This document shows, one piece after another, positions 10,781-25,700 of a stretch of 64,000 nucleotides of DNA. The DNA comes from Rehmannia glutinosa (lineage: Eukaryota > Streptophyta > Magnoliopsida > Lamiales > Orobanchaceae). The position numbers were made by a program, and so were the translations under genes. The notes under the pieces were generated by a model. It had not been told where the DNA came from. It did not search any database and was given only the letters and a program-made list of their open reading frames with translations. The stretch is from positions 9,499,971 to 9,563,970 of the forward strand of contig CM071926.1 in the NCBI GenBank assembly GCA_016081115.2, read 5' to 3'. Within the stretch, counting starts at the first letter, position 1; the number at the start of each line of letters is the position of its first letter.

Positions 10781-13700
10781 ATGTTCGGCAGTACGGATAG
10801 TGGTACGAATAAGCTCGGGACGGTAAAAGTACCTACTCGATTTGTCTGGCCTTATGGAGGAAGGAGGGTATTGCTTAGTGGCTCTTTTACCAGGTCAATT
10901 ATGCTGATTAATTTGTTAGATTAGGATTTGTATGCAAATTTTTGTGCCTTTTTGCATTTCGTTTCTTTTCTAAGAGTGTGATTGTCGGCATTGCAGGTGG
11001 CAGGATCACATACCCATGTCGCCAATGGAGGGTTGCCCCACCGTGTTTCAGGTTATCCACAACTTGACACCCGGCTATCATCAGGTTTATACTTCATCTG
11101 ACTGCCATTTTTATTTCCTCCCATTTTCCTTCTTATCTTTGATATGTTCTGTGTAATCCCCTTCCTAAAATCTATAGAATCATTTATACTAATGGACTAG
11201 GATATTCTGATGCACATGCAAATATATAGATTCTTGAAATAAATGTGTCAGGAACAGCAGTAGGACATAAAATGGTAAAGCTAGGTATTGAGATGAGGTA
11301 GAAAATTGGCATCACTAACATGGTTAGGAATTTGGGTCATTAGAGTGGAGAAATAAACATACTATACATGCATTTTTGAAATGCATTTCTGCAAGATTAG
11401 AGATACCGAAAATGAATGCGATAGTGCCTGAAAATAATGGATGTCTGTGCTTTTTAGCCTATCAGCTATCATATGCTTAATTACTTTGAAAAACATGATG
11501 TTAGCTTTTCATTTTCAATTGCATTATTATTTTCTGATGGTAGTATTATTAATAATTCGAGGAGTAAGGTGTTTTGGAATGTGATAGTCCATGTAATGTT
11601 TTGGTCTTTATGATTAGAAAGAAACAGAAGAACTTTTGAAGGTAGAGAGGAGTCTTTAGAGGAGATGTGGTACAAAGTTAAGTTTAGAGTAGCTTGGTGG
11701 TCTGAAATCATAAGGTTTTAAGAATCTGTTTGTTTATGATATTAGTAGAGATTGGGGCTGTGCTTTGTTGTTTCAAGTTTGTATTCGGGACTCCTCGTCC
11801 CTTTGTATTTTGTACTGATCACTTTTAATATAAATTTTGTTTCTTATAAAAAAAAGCATGTAATTTCTCTTGGGGTTTCAGAATCTTTTTGATGCATAAA
11901 TGAATGCTGAACTATGAATTTGTTCCTCATAAATGGGAAAACATGTTTATTGCAGGACGGACTGAATTTTTTTTTTTTTTTTTTTAAAATCATCTCATGC
12001 TAGGACATGTGATCCTTTTTAGCTCTGTTTTTGATTTGGTTGCTTGTGATTAAAAACAGTTTACAATTTTATACTTTTTTTTTTTTGGCTGAAAGATAAA
12101 ATCAGTAGTCCCTTTTGTGGCTTTATTCCGTTTTGCATCTGATCATGTTTAACAGAGCTTGTATTTGGTGTTATTAATGAATTATCCTCTTTTCTCTAAC
12201 TATATGGTTCTTATCTCTAAGTTTTGATCTTTGCATATGAATTTAAGCAAACATGATGGCGAGAAATCAATTTATATAGTTCAAGGACTGATTAAGAAGT
12301 TAATATGTAGTACATAGAACGTGGTTACCATTTTACAAAACTCAAAAGACGCATACCAAAAAGCTCGATTGCTCTTTAATTAACACTTAGGTAATTTGCA
12401 TGGTGGAAGATCCCGGTTGTATTATGTTTTAGTGAATTTAACAAGCATGGCACAATCCCATTCTTTTCTCATTTCGTTTCTCTATTTTATTGGAGAATAT
12501 CTATTTGCAAAATTTTATTATTAATTTGTAATTTTTTTTTTAACTTGTAGTTCCCCTCCAGTAGTTATGATGGTTGAACAAATATATCTAATTTTGTACT
12601 GATTGACCAAATAAACCTGTATATCACATACTTCACAGTTTTGAATTTCGAACAAATTAAACTATTTTTCTCCTACATTATTTCCTGATTGACTACAACT
12701 CATAAACATGCGCACCTTCTATCGTTAAAGCTACATTTTCCGAGCGAGCTGTTTCTCAATAAAGCAATTGGAGTGTCTCTTTCTTCTCTGACTTTGATCT
12801 CAACCTTGCCAAATGCAGGGCATCATTGATTTGTTACTACTATTTGTTTTGGAAAGATTCCAATAATGCATAATGGGGTGCTGGAAAGTGATTGGTGTAT
12901 CATGTATTAGTCTTTGATGTATACTAAATGTCTTTGGAGTTTCTAAATCTTGTGGAAGCGCCAGTAACTAGTAGGATAAAGACACTAGCAGCTCTCAGAG
13001 ATTTTGTTTAGTCCTTAAACTTTATTATGTCTCAATGTTTTGTCAGTTTTTTCATTTAGAATCACCAGTAACCAAAGTAATTATTATGCTCATTATTCAA
13101 CATAGAATTCCCCTTTAATTATCCAACTATTTTTTACTAGCACCAGTTCAAGCTAATGTGTAGGATTGAGGAACTGTAGTTAAAATTGCATTAATATTTA
13201 GAAATGTCAGGTTCAAACCATTGTGAATATAAATATGCTTTAAATTTATGGACATGAAAATCAGTTGTAAAGTTTTTGAGACATGCAAAAACTTGTCGAT
13301 TGGAGGAACTTAGTCCTCTAGAGGGTAATATGTTTCATGCTTGATAATGTAGTTTTTGTGCTAAAAACCTCTTAGTTAATTAGCAATCCTGTGAAAATAT
13401 GTGAAAAATGTGGGGTGAGCTAAACGAGCTCAGTGGGTTGGGGTAGAGGAATGCAGAGGAAACAAGGAGTGAATATCCGGGTCAAAGTTGATCGCAGATT
13501 TTTTCTGGGGTATTTTGCAAGACATGTAATAGGTTTAGACTATTTTGGACTCAAATACTTAGTGTGGTTTGTAACTTAAGAATTTGATAAATTGACATTT
13601 TGGTTTTAAGTTTGTTTTGCTAGACTTCCGTTGTGTAATAATGTCGTGATGTAAATCCCTTCGGGTGTTAGTATGATTCTATTACTAAGTATCGACCTTT

Positions 13701-16700
13701 CAGAGTTGTACTCTGACGGATTTTTTTGATAAATGATGAAAAAATGATGTAAATCGCTTTGGCTGCCGCCCTCACAACCTCATCATATGTATTTAACTCA
13801 ATAGATAACAATTGTTTCTGAATTTCCATTCTCAATCCTCTAGTAAACTTATGCTAAACTTCTACAGCTATCAATCCTGTTTTAGACATTCGATGAAATT
13901 CAGATTCATATTGTGCCATCTTCATCAATCCCTGCCTCAATCGATGGAATTCATCTCTATGAGCCTCACAGACAACTTGGGGAATATATTGTTTTTGGAA
14001 TTCGTATACAAAATGGTCCCACGTTCTTTCAGTGCCTGTATTCTACCATTTTTCATCCACTGTACGCCACCAATGACGTGCGGCTGCCTCTAATCGGAAA
14101 ACAACTAGAGTCAATCGTTGTTCTTCTGTGTAATTCAGTGCAACGAGTATACTTTTGATCTTTCCAACCAATTCTCGGCTTTTACATCATCTAGATCCCC
14201 TATAAAAACTGGTGGATCAAAACGTAGAAACCTTTCCAACACTTTATCTTGAGCCTCGTGCTGTACCAACATTTGGCTGGTTATGCGGTTGATTATTCTG
14301 TCGTTGCAAATATTGTAATAATTGTTGTATTGCCATTGCTGTTTGATTATACCCTGGCATCGCAGGAGCTGACGGTGGTACTGGTTCTAGATTTTCATTC
14401 CTCTCCACTTGAGGTTCATAACCACGGTTGACACGTGGTCAACCCCGTTTTCTAATATCTGCCATCTATTACAAAATTTAAAGATATGGAAAATTGGAAT
14501 CATTCGATAACATAAATACAAATAAACTTGAAAAATAGAATCATAATAAATAATCAAAACAACACATCACATAGAGTCACCATATACACACGAGCATATA
14601 TACAACAAAAGGTAGTACATAAAGCAAAAGGTACCAGAGTCAGCTTGTACCTGAGTCTACGCTGATTATTCATCTAGTCTACATAAAATACATCTCGTAA
14701 TGTACAGTCTTAGTCAAAAGTTTTTCAAAATATACATAAGAGTCCTGTATACAATAGAGTCAATTACGTCACTATGAGCGTTCTCCTTATCAATATGCGG
14801 AGCACCTCCGGAATAACATGTGCCTCTACATGACCTTGCTATCTAACTCCAGATCTTCCTCATCAGCTGGCTGCTCCTCGTGGGCTAGTCCAGGCATCCA
14901 CTCCACGAGATCCAATAGTCTTGCCCAAAACCCTTGTAACATGATCTCGCGATCGTGATCAATCATCTCTATAGTGTGGGCTAATATATCTCTGTGGTGG
15001 GTTCGAGTCGTGTCTAACGTCTCCGAAAATAGCAAGGAGTTATCTAACTCTTCAATGCTTTATTATTTCTCTATTGAAGTTGTTGTTCTAGCCGCCGATT
15101 CTTTGATCTCTTTGATGGAGTAACTCACAGTTTCATTCAACCACTTCTATGCAATACTCGACTCGCGATTCGGCATAGTCGATATGCTCCAACGCGTGGG
15201 CCATATCCTCACCGCGAGAAGATCCTGGGTCCATACCTATATGAAACCCGATCAGTCAATGGATAATAAAATAAAACAAAGCTATATAACTCTCCAAAAA
15301 TATTAGTCAGACCAAAGGGACACATCGATAATCACTAATAATACAATAACATCTAGCCAATAATCCAAAATAACCAAAGCATCGCCAGAACAAACTAAAT
15401 CTGGGTTTGAAGGTCCTCACGTTACACTAGGTCCACAGGCAGAGAATTAGGTATAGTTCCTTTCTACGCCCAAGCTCTGATAACACAACTTCAACATAGA
15501 AATAATAGTATTGAAGAGTTAGAGCACTCCTTGCTATTTCGGAGACGTTAGCACAACTCCGAACCCACTAGAGAGAGATATTAGCCCAGACTATTGAGAT
15601 GATGGATCATGATCGCGAGATCATATTACAAGGTTTTTGGGCAAGACAATTGGATATCATGGAGTGGATGCCTGGAGTAGTCCACGAGGAGGAGCTGCCA
15701 ACTGATGAGGAAAATCTGGAGTTAGATCCTTTAGATGATATCCGAACTTCAGATTTTCATAGATCATTGGCTCTCCTTTTATTTTTAGATATCTCATTAT
15801 GATAGTCTTTCTAGATATCGTAGTGATAGGTTATTTGTTCTTTGATTTTCTCCCGGAGGCATGACATTGTATGACATTTTGATTATTTAAAAAAAAAAAA
15901 AAAAAAAAAAACCTTGAAAATACACAGGTGCTCCACTTTTGATTAGGTGGAGGCGCATGTTGCTCCTAAGGTGCTCCACATGTTGATGAGGAGGACGCTC
16001 ATAGTGACGTGATGCTTGATTGTATATAGGACTCTTATGTATATTTTGAAAAACGTTTGACTAAGATTGTACTACTAGATGTATTTTTATGTAGACTTTG
16101 TTTATGATTAGGTAACATATTCATATCCATATATATATATATATACATATATATAAATATATACTTGTATATATGTTTGATATGCGTGTGTGCACATATG
16201 TATAGATATAGATACAAACACACCGTTTGTTGTCTGATAAGCTAGCTCAAGTAGATTTCAAGTTAAAATGGCACGGGTGTGGGTTAGTAACATAAGTGGG
16301 TATCTGGGATACCTATAGGGATGAGACAACTAGCTGGAGGAACCGGGCCAACATCTCTGTTACTCATTAAAAAGGGTGTTTCAGTTATTTGGACACATGC
16401 TCCTGTGCTCCACTCAACTTTAAAAATGTTTCCTGGTAATTATTAAGCTTGTTTACATTTAGCCTCTCCTTTCACTTATTGCTTTAAAAGGCCATATTCA
16501 TAATCCATCGACATATTTGAAATCCTTTTTAATTGGTTTCCATGTTTGTCTATCTTTGTAATAGGAACACACACATCACACATATATGCATATACTTGTA
16601 CATAAGTGTGATATGCATGTGTAAATATGTATAGTTGAAATAACATTGGCATGCTCTTTAGTAAGTTCAAGTGGACCTCAAGTTAAATTGGTACATGTGT

Positions 16701-19700
16701 GGGTTAGTAACATAATTGGGTAAGTGCAGGATACTTGTAGGGATGAGACAACTATTGCTAGAGGAGCTTGGCAAAGCAGCTCCATTATTCACGAAAAAAG
16801 GGTGTTTTCTCTAGAGTTTAGGTAATCTAAAAAACCTTAATTATTGACGATTGGAACTATAATCTTCCTTATGTCGTGAAAATCCTTAATCCGGTAAGTG
16901 ACTATTTGCATGAAATAAATACGGATCTGGGTACTATCCACAAAAGGATCATTGTCAAACTTTTGTAGTATGTTCAAGGACACATTCCCAGGCCACTGAC
17001 TTGGCTTTTTAAGCATACATCCATTTACCACATATTCATTACCTCATTAGTTCCTTGGATATTTATGGAATGAAGTGTTTCAAAGATCATGTTTATGTAA
17101 GTTTTTTTTTTTTTGGAAATTTGTCCATTTCTGAAATCATAGTTTGAATCTTGCTTCCTGATGCTGCTTTCTCTATTTCAGTGTGCCAGTCTGCAAACTT
17201 CCATCTTGTTTTGAGACAACTTTTTCTCTAACTCATGATATAAGCTAACATAATTTTTTCCATTTTATTCTTTTCTTTCTTCCTTTTTCCTTGTTCCCTT
17301 AAGTTATTGTCTTCCATATCTTAACTAACATCTCCTTTTCCTTCTCCTTGATATTCTGAAGTGATTCCATTTAAGTTTGATAATTATGTTGCTAAAAATA
17401 TTGGAAGAATGGCAAAGGGTAATTGTCTTGAACTCATAATCCAACTCTTAATTGGAATACCTTGCATTAATATAATGGATGTAGCAAGCGGATTTCTTGT
17501 TGTATAACTCTTCTTTCTAGTCATTCATAATTAATGGTAATCAACAATTGTAGTCCCAGAAATTTACTGCAATGTTTGATCTTTTAAATAGGCTCTTATT
17601 TTAGGGTAAGAGAGTGATTTTTCTATGAGGTTGTTGGGTGGAAATATATGAGGTTTGTCTCTTATATAGAGTTGACGAAAACATTATTCTATTTCTTGCC
17701 GACCATGAAATTTGGTTTGAGGGCCACTGGATTGGACTATCTTGGCTGCACGGATGATGGATGGAACAAGTGGATCACCAGTTGTTTAAGCTCTTCTTTC
17801 TAGTTCATAATTAATGGTAATCCAAATTGTAGTTCCAGGAAATAGAAGCATACGGTTGATCCCTTAAATAGATTTTTAATTCGGTAATGTAGTAGTTTTG
17901 TAAGAGGTAATTGAGTAAGATGGATGGGGTTTTGTCTCTTATATTAGTTAAGATGATAACCCCATCCTATTTCTTGCTGATCAGAAACTTCAGTTTAAAA
18001 ATTTTATCTGACGTTTTCATGTTGTTTAAGTGTTTCAATGGTCTAAAGGTTTGAGATTAAGGTATTAAAAATTATCTATAGGTGTAGGCATAAAATGATA
18101 ACATAATCTCATGCTTGCATCTTTGGCAACTGTGCTATTAAAGAACATATGTATCATAGATGAACGCCGTAATTGAGGACAAAATCTACTCTTGAACTTA
18201 ATAGGAGACCTAGTAATGGTCCAGGCTTCTTCTTCTTCTTTAGAAAAGACTTCTCATTTTCAATTGATTTATATTTTTCTTTTGATTTGCGCTGCTGGAA
18301 AGACTGTCTTAACCTTGTACTTGTTACTATCTTTTTGTACCTTATAATTAAGTTTATAACCATTCGTTTGCCCCATCTACGTACAGTACAAGTTTTTTGT
18401 TGACGGTGAATGGCGGCATGATGAGCACCAACCATTTGTAAGCGGGAATTATGGAGTAGTGAACACTATTTTCTTACCCAGGGAACCTGATACGATTCCT
18501 GCTGTTTTCAGCTCTGAGATTGCTGGCAGATCTCACATGGAAGTTGATAGTGGTCCTTTTCTGCCGGTTTGCTTCCTTTCTTGTGCTTAGGTTATATGCT
18601 TTAGGTTATATTCTTCAAGTTTTTAAGCTTATTCTGGTTCTATATTGTTGTACAATATCGTGCCTTTATGTGGTGTGTTCCTACTTTCTCTTTTGTCCCT
18701 TTCCCTTTTCTTTTCTATGGTTCATATCCTAGCTTCACAGCAAATGGATCACAAGTATTTGAGAAGTGCTATAGCTCTGCAGAATCTGATTGTTACTTAA
18801 CTATTCTGAAGAAGATTGCATATGCATTACACTCTAAAATGACTTGTATGATGGCTTAGTGTTGAAGTATTTCTTCTAGGGCAAAACTGGCATCCAACCC
18901 AAAGATGATTTCCTGGATAAATCAATTATGTTTGCATTCGCAGAGATGACATGTTTATATGACACCTTGCAGGAGGCCCTTTCAAGTATATCACAAGCTG
19001 AAATGGAATTATCTCGTAATCGTGTGTCTGTATTTTTGTCCTCACATACTGCGTATGAGTTGCTCCCCGAGTCTGGCAAGGTATCCATTCGCTGTCTGTT
19101 TTCATGAATGCTCTGTAAAAGTTATAGGGGCATTGATGTGTGTAAGTTGTTTAAATTTTAAGTTTATAGCTAAAATTCCTCCGCAGGTAATTGCCTTGGA
19201 TGTAAATTTACCAGTGAAACAAGCATTTCACCTTCTTTATGAACAGGTAAATGTGCTTTCTCAAGTATGAAGATTCATTATTAATGTGCTTGAACTTAAT
19301 TTGAGAGTTCTCCTTTTCTATTTCGGCAATAAGAATTCTAAGTCAGGTCAAATCATGTGCTCTGATCTGGGTCTATAAGAACTCATGATCATATGCTTGG
19401 AGGTATATGCGCGTGAGAGAGAAAGTTAGGTATGTCTTCCCAGCAATGGCGCAGGTTTACATAGACATTTGCGATTATGGAATTCTTATTGTTCTATGTC
19501 ATGATTTAGCTGGATTAGCTTAGGAAAGAGTTTTGTCTTTGAAGAGAGATAAGAGTAGGTTAAAGAAATCATGATAAGAACGAGTATGTATATTTAGTGC
19601 TACCTTCCCCTCATTTTGATCCCCTCAATCATGGGTTTTGTTTATTGCAGCATTTCTTGTTATTTAAAACTTAAAGTAATTGTATTCCATAGAGCCCCAT

Positions 19701-22700
19701 ATACCATCCACCAGATGTGAATTAAAGGTTTATTATGAATGCAATAATTGATGACTTAACTGGCTTTACAAAGAGGGATAATTTGGGATAAATGATGTAA
19801 AAAAGTGTGATATGGGCTAGGCATTCAGTACATTTGTCAAGTCCTGAGCAACTATGCATTCAGTAGACTTTGTCATGTCATTAGCAACTATGTTGAACAG
19901 GAACTAAAATGGAGAATGAGGGTAGTGATGGAATAACAAGCCTACTTTGAGGAACTTAATGCACGTTATCTGGCATTAATGTTGCACGCACATTCATAAG
20001 ACACAAACACATCCATAAATACACACATAGATATATGGATTTGGGTTTTGCTTGCTTAGTCAGTAATGAGCCATATGTTGATGGACCTAAATGCCCCTGT
20101 CCGCTTCATAATGACAAGGACAATATAATCATTTCAAAGACAAGTTTTTAGTGAATCCTGGTGACTTCTCTGGTACTGAAGGTTCTGAAAGTTGCTGAAC
20201 CCTAGCTTTTGTAAATATCGTTGATCAAATCTGACTTATGTGCACGTTGATGTTTTCATAGTTGAGAAATCTAAAAATTAAGGGCGAAGAGAAATAGATG
20301 AAGTTTGAGATTCCAAATAGTGCTTATCTTCCCAAGTACTGAGCTGGTGTTCATCACTGTGAACCATCACCCATTAGTTGGCAATATGAATATAAAAATT
20401 TCTTGTAGAGTCTAAATCAAGAGAATGTCTTATTCAGTGTGTGCTCCAATAATATTTAGCTTTATTCCTTTATGAAAGTGGTAATGAAGTTCAATTAATG
20501 ACCGAAAGCCAGTTAAGTCTAGCACAGTCTTGTCAGTGGACCTGTACAACTCAAAACAAAATTATGTTAGCATGGCTGATATATGATTTTTATACGCTGA
20601 GATGTGTATGTATTTTGGCTTTCTTGATTTGGTGCTTCTGAATTGTGGGTCACACTGTCAGCTGCCACTATCATTTACTTATATTACCTACATACTTTGG
20701 TTGCAGCTCCAGTGATTTGAAATTATAACTATTTTGTTGACAATGTTGGTGAATCACTTGGCTCCGTACTAAGGGATATTTCAGTTTCCTTTTTTGGTCA
20801 TCTTTCCTGTATATAATATTTAGATGAAAGAGGCCTTAGAGTAACTTCATTTAGACATCAAACGTTTTGGTCTGCCAAGTGAGAATAACTAACGTAGGTC
20901 GTAGCCCACTACTCTACTTTTCTCCTCCTCTTTTTGTTCCCAACATCTCTCAAACTTTTTGTGCTGTTAAGTTATATCCACTTTCAAATGCCTCTCTTTT
21001 TTGCATCATCTCTCTTTTTTTAGCTCTCAAGTTGAATTTTCTTTTTATTTTGAAATCACATGATCTTCTTTGATTATTTAAAACATTGGTATTTTTTAAG
21101 TTATCATGAACTTATATGTACATCTAAAATCATAAAAAACCATTATCAAATAATTAATATATTTATTTACAAAAGTAAAACAAATGCACATGCATCGAGA
21201 TGCATCAATTGTGCCCTGTTTACTAGTTATTCATGTTGTTCAGGTGCCAAGGACATATATTGTTCCTTAAGAATGGGAAGATTGCTAATAAACAACCATG
21301 TTGCAAATTAATCCGCAATACATGTACAGACATGTAAACAATGCACAAGATTTCCAATAGATTAAAATAAATTTCATTTGTAGCTGTGCCCCATACTTTC
21401 CATTCCTTCCTTTTTCTAAGTGGCATTTATTCCTCTTCTGTATTCCCCCTGAAATCAGATCTCAACCTTTTATTTTCAATTCTTACATCTGCTTACCAGC
21501 TAAGGTATGATCTTAATTAACAAAGCTGTTTGCAGGGAGTTTCTGTTGCTCCTTTGTGGGACTTGTGCAAGGGTAAATTTGTCGGAGTTCTCAGTGCATC
21601 AGATTTCATTTTGATACTTAGAGAGGTACCCTGGACTCTTATGTTTCCTCAGATTCTTTTTGCAATTTAAGAAGATAACTTTATTGGGATGAAGCTCCCT
21701 AATATATTGTCAAAATGGTTCTTATACACAAAAAATTCTTCTTTATCTCTTTTCACTTTATACTCAGATTTACATTTCTACCTTGTGTTGGCCTTATCCC
21801 TTTTCTGATTAGCATACAACTATATTCCTGTTTGAACAAACAATCGAGTTATGCCATATTATCCATGCCTAGATTTTTATCATCCTTGAATAGCTTTGAA
21901 AAGTTTATCGGTTTCTTGTTCTCCTGAATTCAATTCTTGATTTTGAATCATATTTTCTATGTTTGGATTGAAATGAGCTAAAATGCTGCTGTGTCATCAC
22001 AGTTGCTTGAAGATAGAGAGATGCATTTAACTGTTTATGTTTGAATGCCTATGAGAGAAGGTGCCGGTTATTTCTTTTGAGATTTGTAACTGATGGATGA
22101 TGACAAGATTGGAGAAGCAGAAAAAAGGAATAAGGGAAAACTCACAAGTTTGATTGATAAGAAATGGAAAATAATGTGGAAGTTAAGTTGAGGTGGAGGG
22201 AAGTGGAAACTTCCTTGTATTTCTTTCCCTCCCAATTTGTGGGAGTTAAACCACAAATCATTTAGTTGTCCTTGTTGACCCTAGCAGAATCTGAACTAAG
22301 ATAGAAAAGGATCTAATGTATATGAAACTGGAAAGAATCTGCTTTCCGTCTTACCCACTTATATTTTCTACACTCCGTCTTTCTTTTCTTTCCACTCCCC
22401 TAGTACCAAACGTTTGTGAAAAAAAGTTACTGGCTATCCCAGGTGAAATGTTTAATACCGAAAGGTCTTACTTCTTTTTCCGATCGCCTAGTACCAGAAA
22501 GAGTTTAATAAAAAGTTATAAGCTCCCAGGTGAGCTGTTTGATGTCCAGCCCTTTTTTGTGGACCCATGCCTTGACCAAAAACGTTGGCTATATATAACT
22601 AATTGGCTGAAATCGATATTCTATCTGAAACTTACTCAACCTCAAATGATGCTAATTTTTCTGCAGGGATTTAATCTAATCTTACTTGGCATCCATTGTT

Positions 22701-25700
22701 GAGGTCATAGTTACACCTCTCTTAAACTATTGAAACTTATTATGGAGAGGCAACACCAGTCGTATCTTATGGACAAAACATAATGATAGCTGTTTATTTG
22801 GCTGGGTCGGAATTGGAACGGATTTATCTTGTTTTAATAATCTAGTTCTCTTTCCTTGCTTTTTGTTGAAGAAAACCATTAATGGAGAATTGAGTTTGTG
22901 ACTTGCGATCTCTCAGATGTTGCCTGCTATTGCCTTTCTTTTTGTTTTGCTTTTTCCTTCTTCCTCCTTTTTTTGGTGATGTTTGAAGAACTTAAGGAAT
23001 TCTATCCAATTGTTCAACACCAGCTTGGGAATCATGGATCTAACTTGACAGAGGAAGAACTTGAGACTCATACCATATCTGCCTGGAAAGAGGGGAAAGC
23101 ACATCTCAACGGACAGATTGCTGGAAACATAAGATCATATTCAAGGCATCTTATCCATGTAAGCAAATTTATGGTGATCTTTTAGAGACCTCTGACATAA
23201 TTATCTGGCCTATCATTTCAATGGCTTGGTGTTTCCACCATGTTATCTAGACATTTAAGTTGCTTGCCATATTTTTCTGTAGCTACGCGATACATAGGAA
23301 TCATTCGTGATCACTGAAATAGAAACAAGATCATATAAATCCAAGTTTTGCGCTGTCATGAATGCGAATGATAGAATTTAAACTCTCATAGAAATCCAAA
23401 ACGGCAGTTTGTTTGTTTCAAAAGATGTCTGGATGAGTTATTTAACACTTATGATTCCCAATTCCACACATCAAGATCCTAAACATTGACAGTTGGTCAG
23501 TTTAATGGATTGGGCAGGAACCAGGAAGTGAATAAAATTAGGAATAGAATGGAGTTGCAATAGGATTGGTCTTTATCATGTCATCTGTGGTCATTCTATG
23601 CCCAAAGAATTGAGTCACAATTCCTTTCCAACTTTTGCTTAATAAATATTTGGACTGGGAATGCAATGAATTGAAGAAATGTCCAAATTGTGACTATTGT
23701 CCTTTATGTTTATGTTTGCATTTGTGGCTGTGTGTTTGGATGATTTTATGTTATCTGTATTTAATATGCTGGTTGATATATTATGTTTTACAATTATATG
23801 TAAAAATTCAAAATAAAATTTTAAAACTTTGTATATTTCATGTATTTATTAAATATATTTGTACGCGTTTACCCAGTGGTAAGATGTTTGTAAAGTCAAA
23901 TCCATTTACTTTGAGGTTAAATGACCGAAAAGCCCCTTTTATTGTATGAAATTCCCAAAATGTGTATTCTTAAGTGTATTGTATATGAAATGTTAATACT
24001 TAAATCTTCTTTTTCTATATGTATATTTGTGTAAGAAGAATGTATACATATAATTTTAAATGTGCCCCCTTTCTCCAAATTTATTGCTCTCATTTCCTTT
24101 TCGGGACGTCCAAAAATAGACTCCATTTCCTACATAAAACTTTATTTTTCAGAATTATCCATTAAATAATCTTATGATGCAACTAAATAGTAAATCACTA
24201 CCTTTAAAGGGCGTGTAAAACTGTACAAACTTACATCTGTTCAATTCTCTTCTAAAACTCCATGTCACAAATTATAAATGCATGTGATATTTTGGGATGG
24301 AGTGAGTATATGCATATGATTGAAACTATAAGCTAATTTATTGACATGATTAAATGGATCACGTGTGCACATATATAAGTGCAGTATACATTAAGATGTT
24401 CGTATACATCTTTGTTTGTCAACTGTTTCTAGTATAAACTTATATATTATATTTAAATTCAATACACTCATGTACGAGAAATACATTTATGCCTAATTGT
24501 ATGTGGATATAAAGAGTTTCATCTAAAAGTTTAAGAAACTAAAAGCACAATATAAGGAAATTTGCTCTTTTACTTGAAGTCTGAAAGGAATTTGTAACTG
24601 TAATATAAGTGATATAGATGTAGCTTTTAAGACAACCAACTATAGTCATTATAATTGTATAATAAATTGTGGTTGTATTTATATGTAAAATGCAAGTATG
24701 TGTATGTACAATTGCTACTATTAATTGACTTAACTACATTAGTGTATTGTTGGAGAGGGTGAGATTGGTGGAGGGAGCTGAGGATAAGAGTAGATGGGTT
24801 TGGGATTCGTTGGGTATTTTCTCGTGAAAATCATTTTATAATTCTTTTTGTTTCCCCCTTCCCTTTCTATTGAATGATTTGGAAAGTGCCGGTACCAAAA
24901 AATGTTCAATTATTTTCGTGGATGGTGATTTTGGGGAACACATCTATTTGTTACGTACAGAAGAGAAATCCATATATTCTTCTTCATCCAAACTGGTGTA
25001 CTATATAGGCGAATCGGACTCAAGATCATACTTATCTGCATTGTTCATACGTGAGGAAATTATGGTCCAAGTTTACTTGAGCTTGGTTTTGATTGGGAGA
25101 TTCCTCGGTCTATTGCGTAGCTCTTTGAGAGTGATCTAGGGTAGTATCTGGGACGCAAAAGAAGAATTTTATGGAGAGTTGTTGTACACACCATTGGTGG
25201 TCGGTTTGGTTGGAAAGAAACAATAGAATATTTAGGGTATGTTTGGTTAGAAAGCGCCGAACGCGTTTGTAATCCCTGGATGCAAAACATGTTTGTTTGT
25301 ATTGTGTTTGGCAGAAAAATGAATTGAATCTGGCGGAAGCAATTTCTCTCTCTTCTGACACAAATTCTCTCTCATCTGCCACATTTTTTCTCTCACTTAT
25401 CCTGCACGCTACACTGCACAGAAGAGTTTGCCATTTGGGAATCAACATTGCTTTCTCTCTCCTCTCATTATGCTGCCATTTTTATTTTGTAGCAACATTA
25501 TGCTGCCATTTTTAACATAAGCTTTTTGCCGATTTCATTTTGCTCATTGTTAAACATGAATCATAATATGATAAAATTAAAATGAAGCAGACGACATGGA
25601 ACATACAGTTTTTATACAATATTAATACATTATTACAATTTCATGTCCATCAATGCTTACAAATATATATACAATTTAAAAAAAAATACAAATTAGTACT

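Noticed and set aside
18734..18858. Additional SNF4 exon after exon 3
   Set aside because: Exon 3 to exon 4 joins in frame and yields the expected family sequence; the segment contains nothing resembling the protein.
22316..22702. Open frame of 128 codons within SNF4 intron 6
   Set aside because: There is no recognisable domain, no relation to the flanking exons, and the host exons 6 and 7 join in frame without it.
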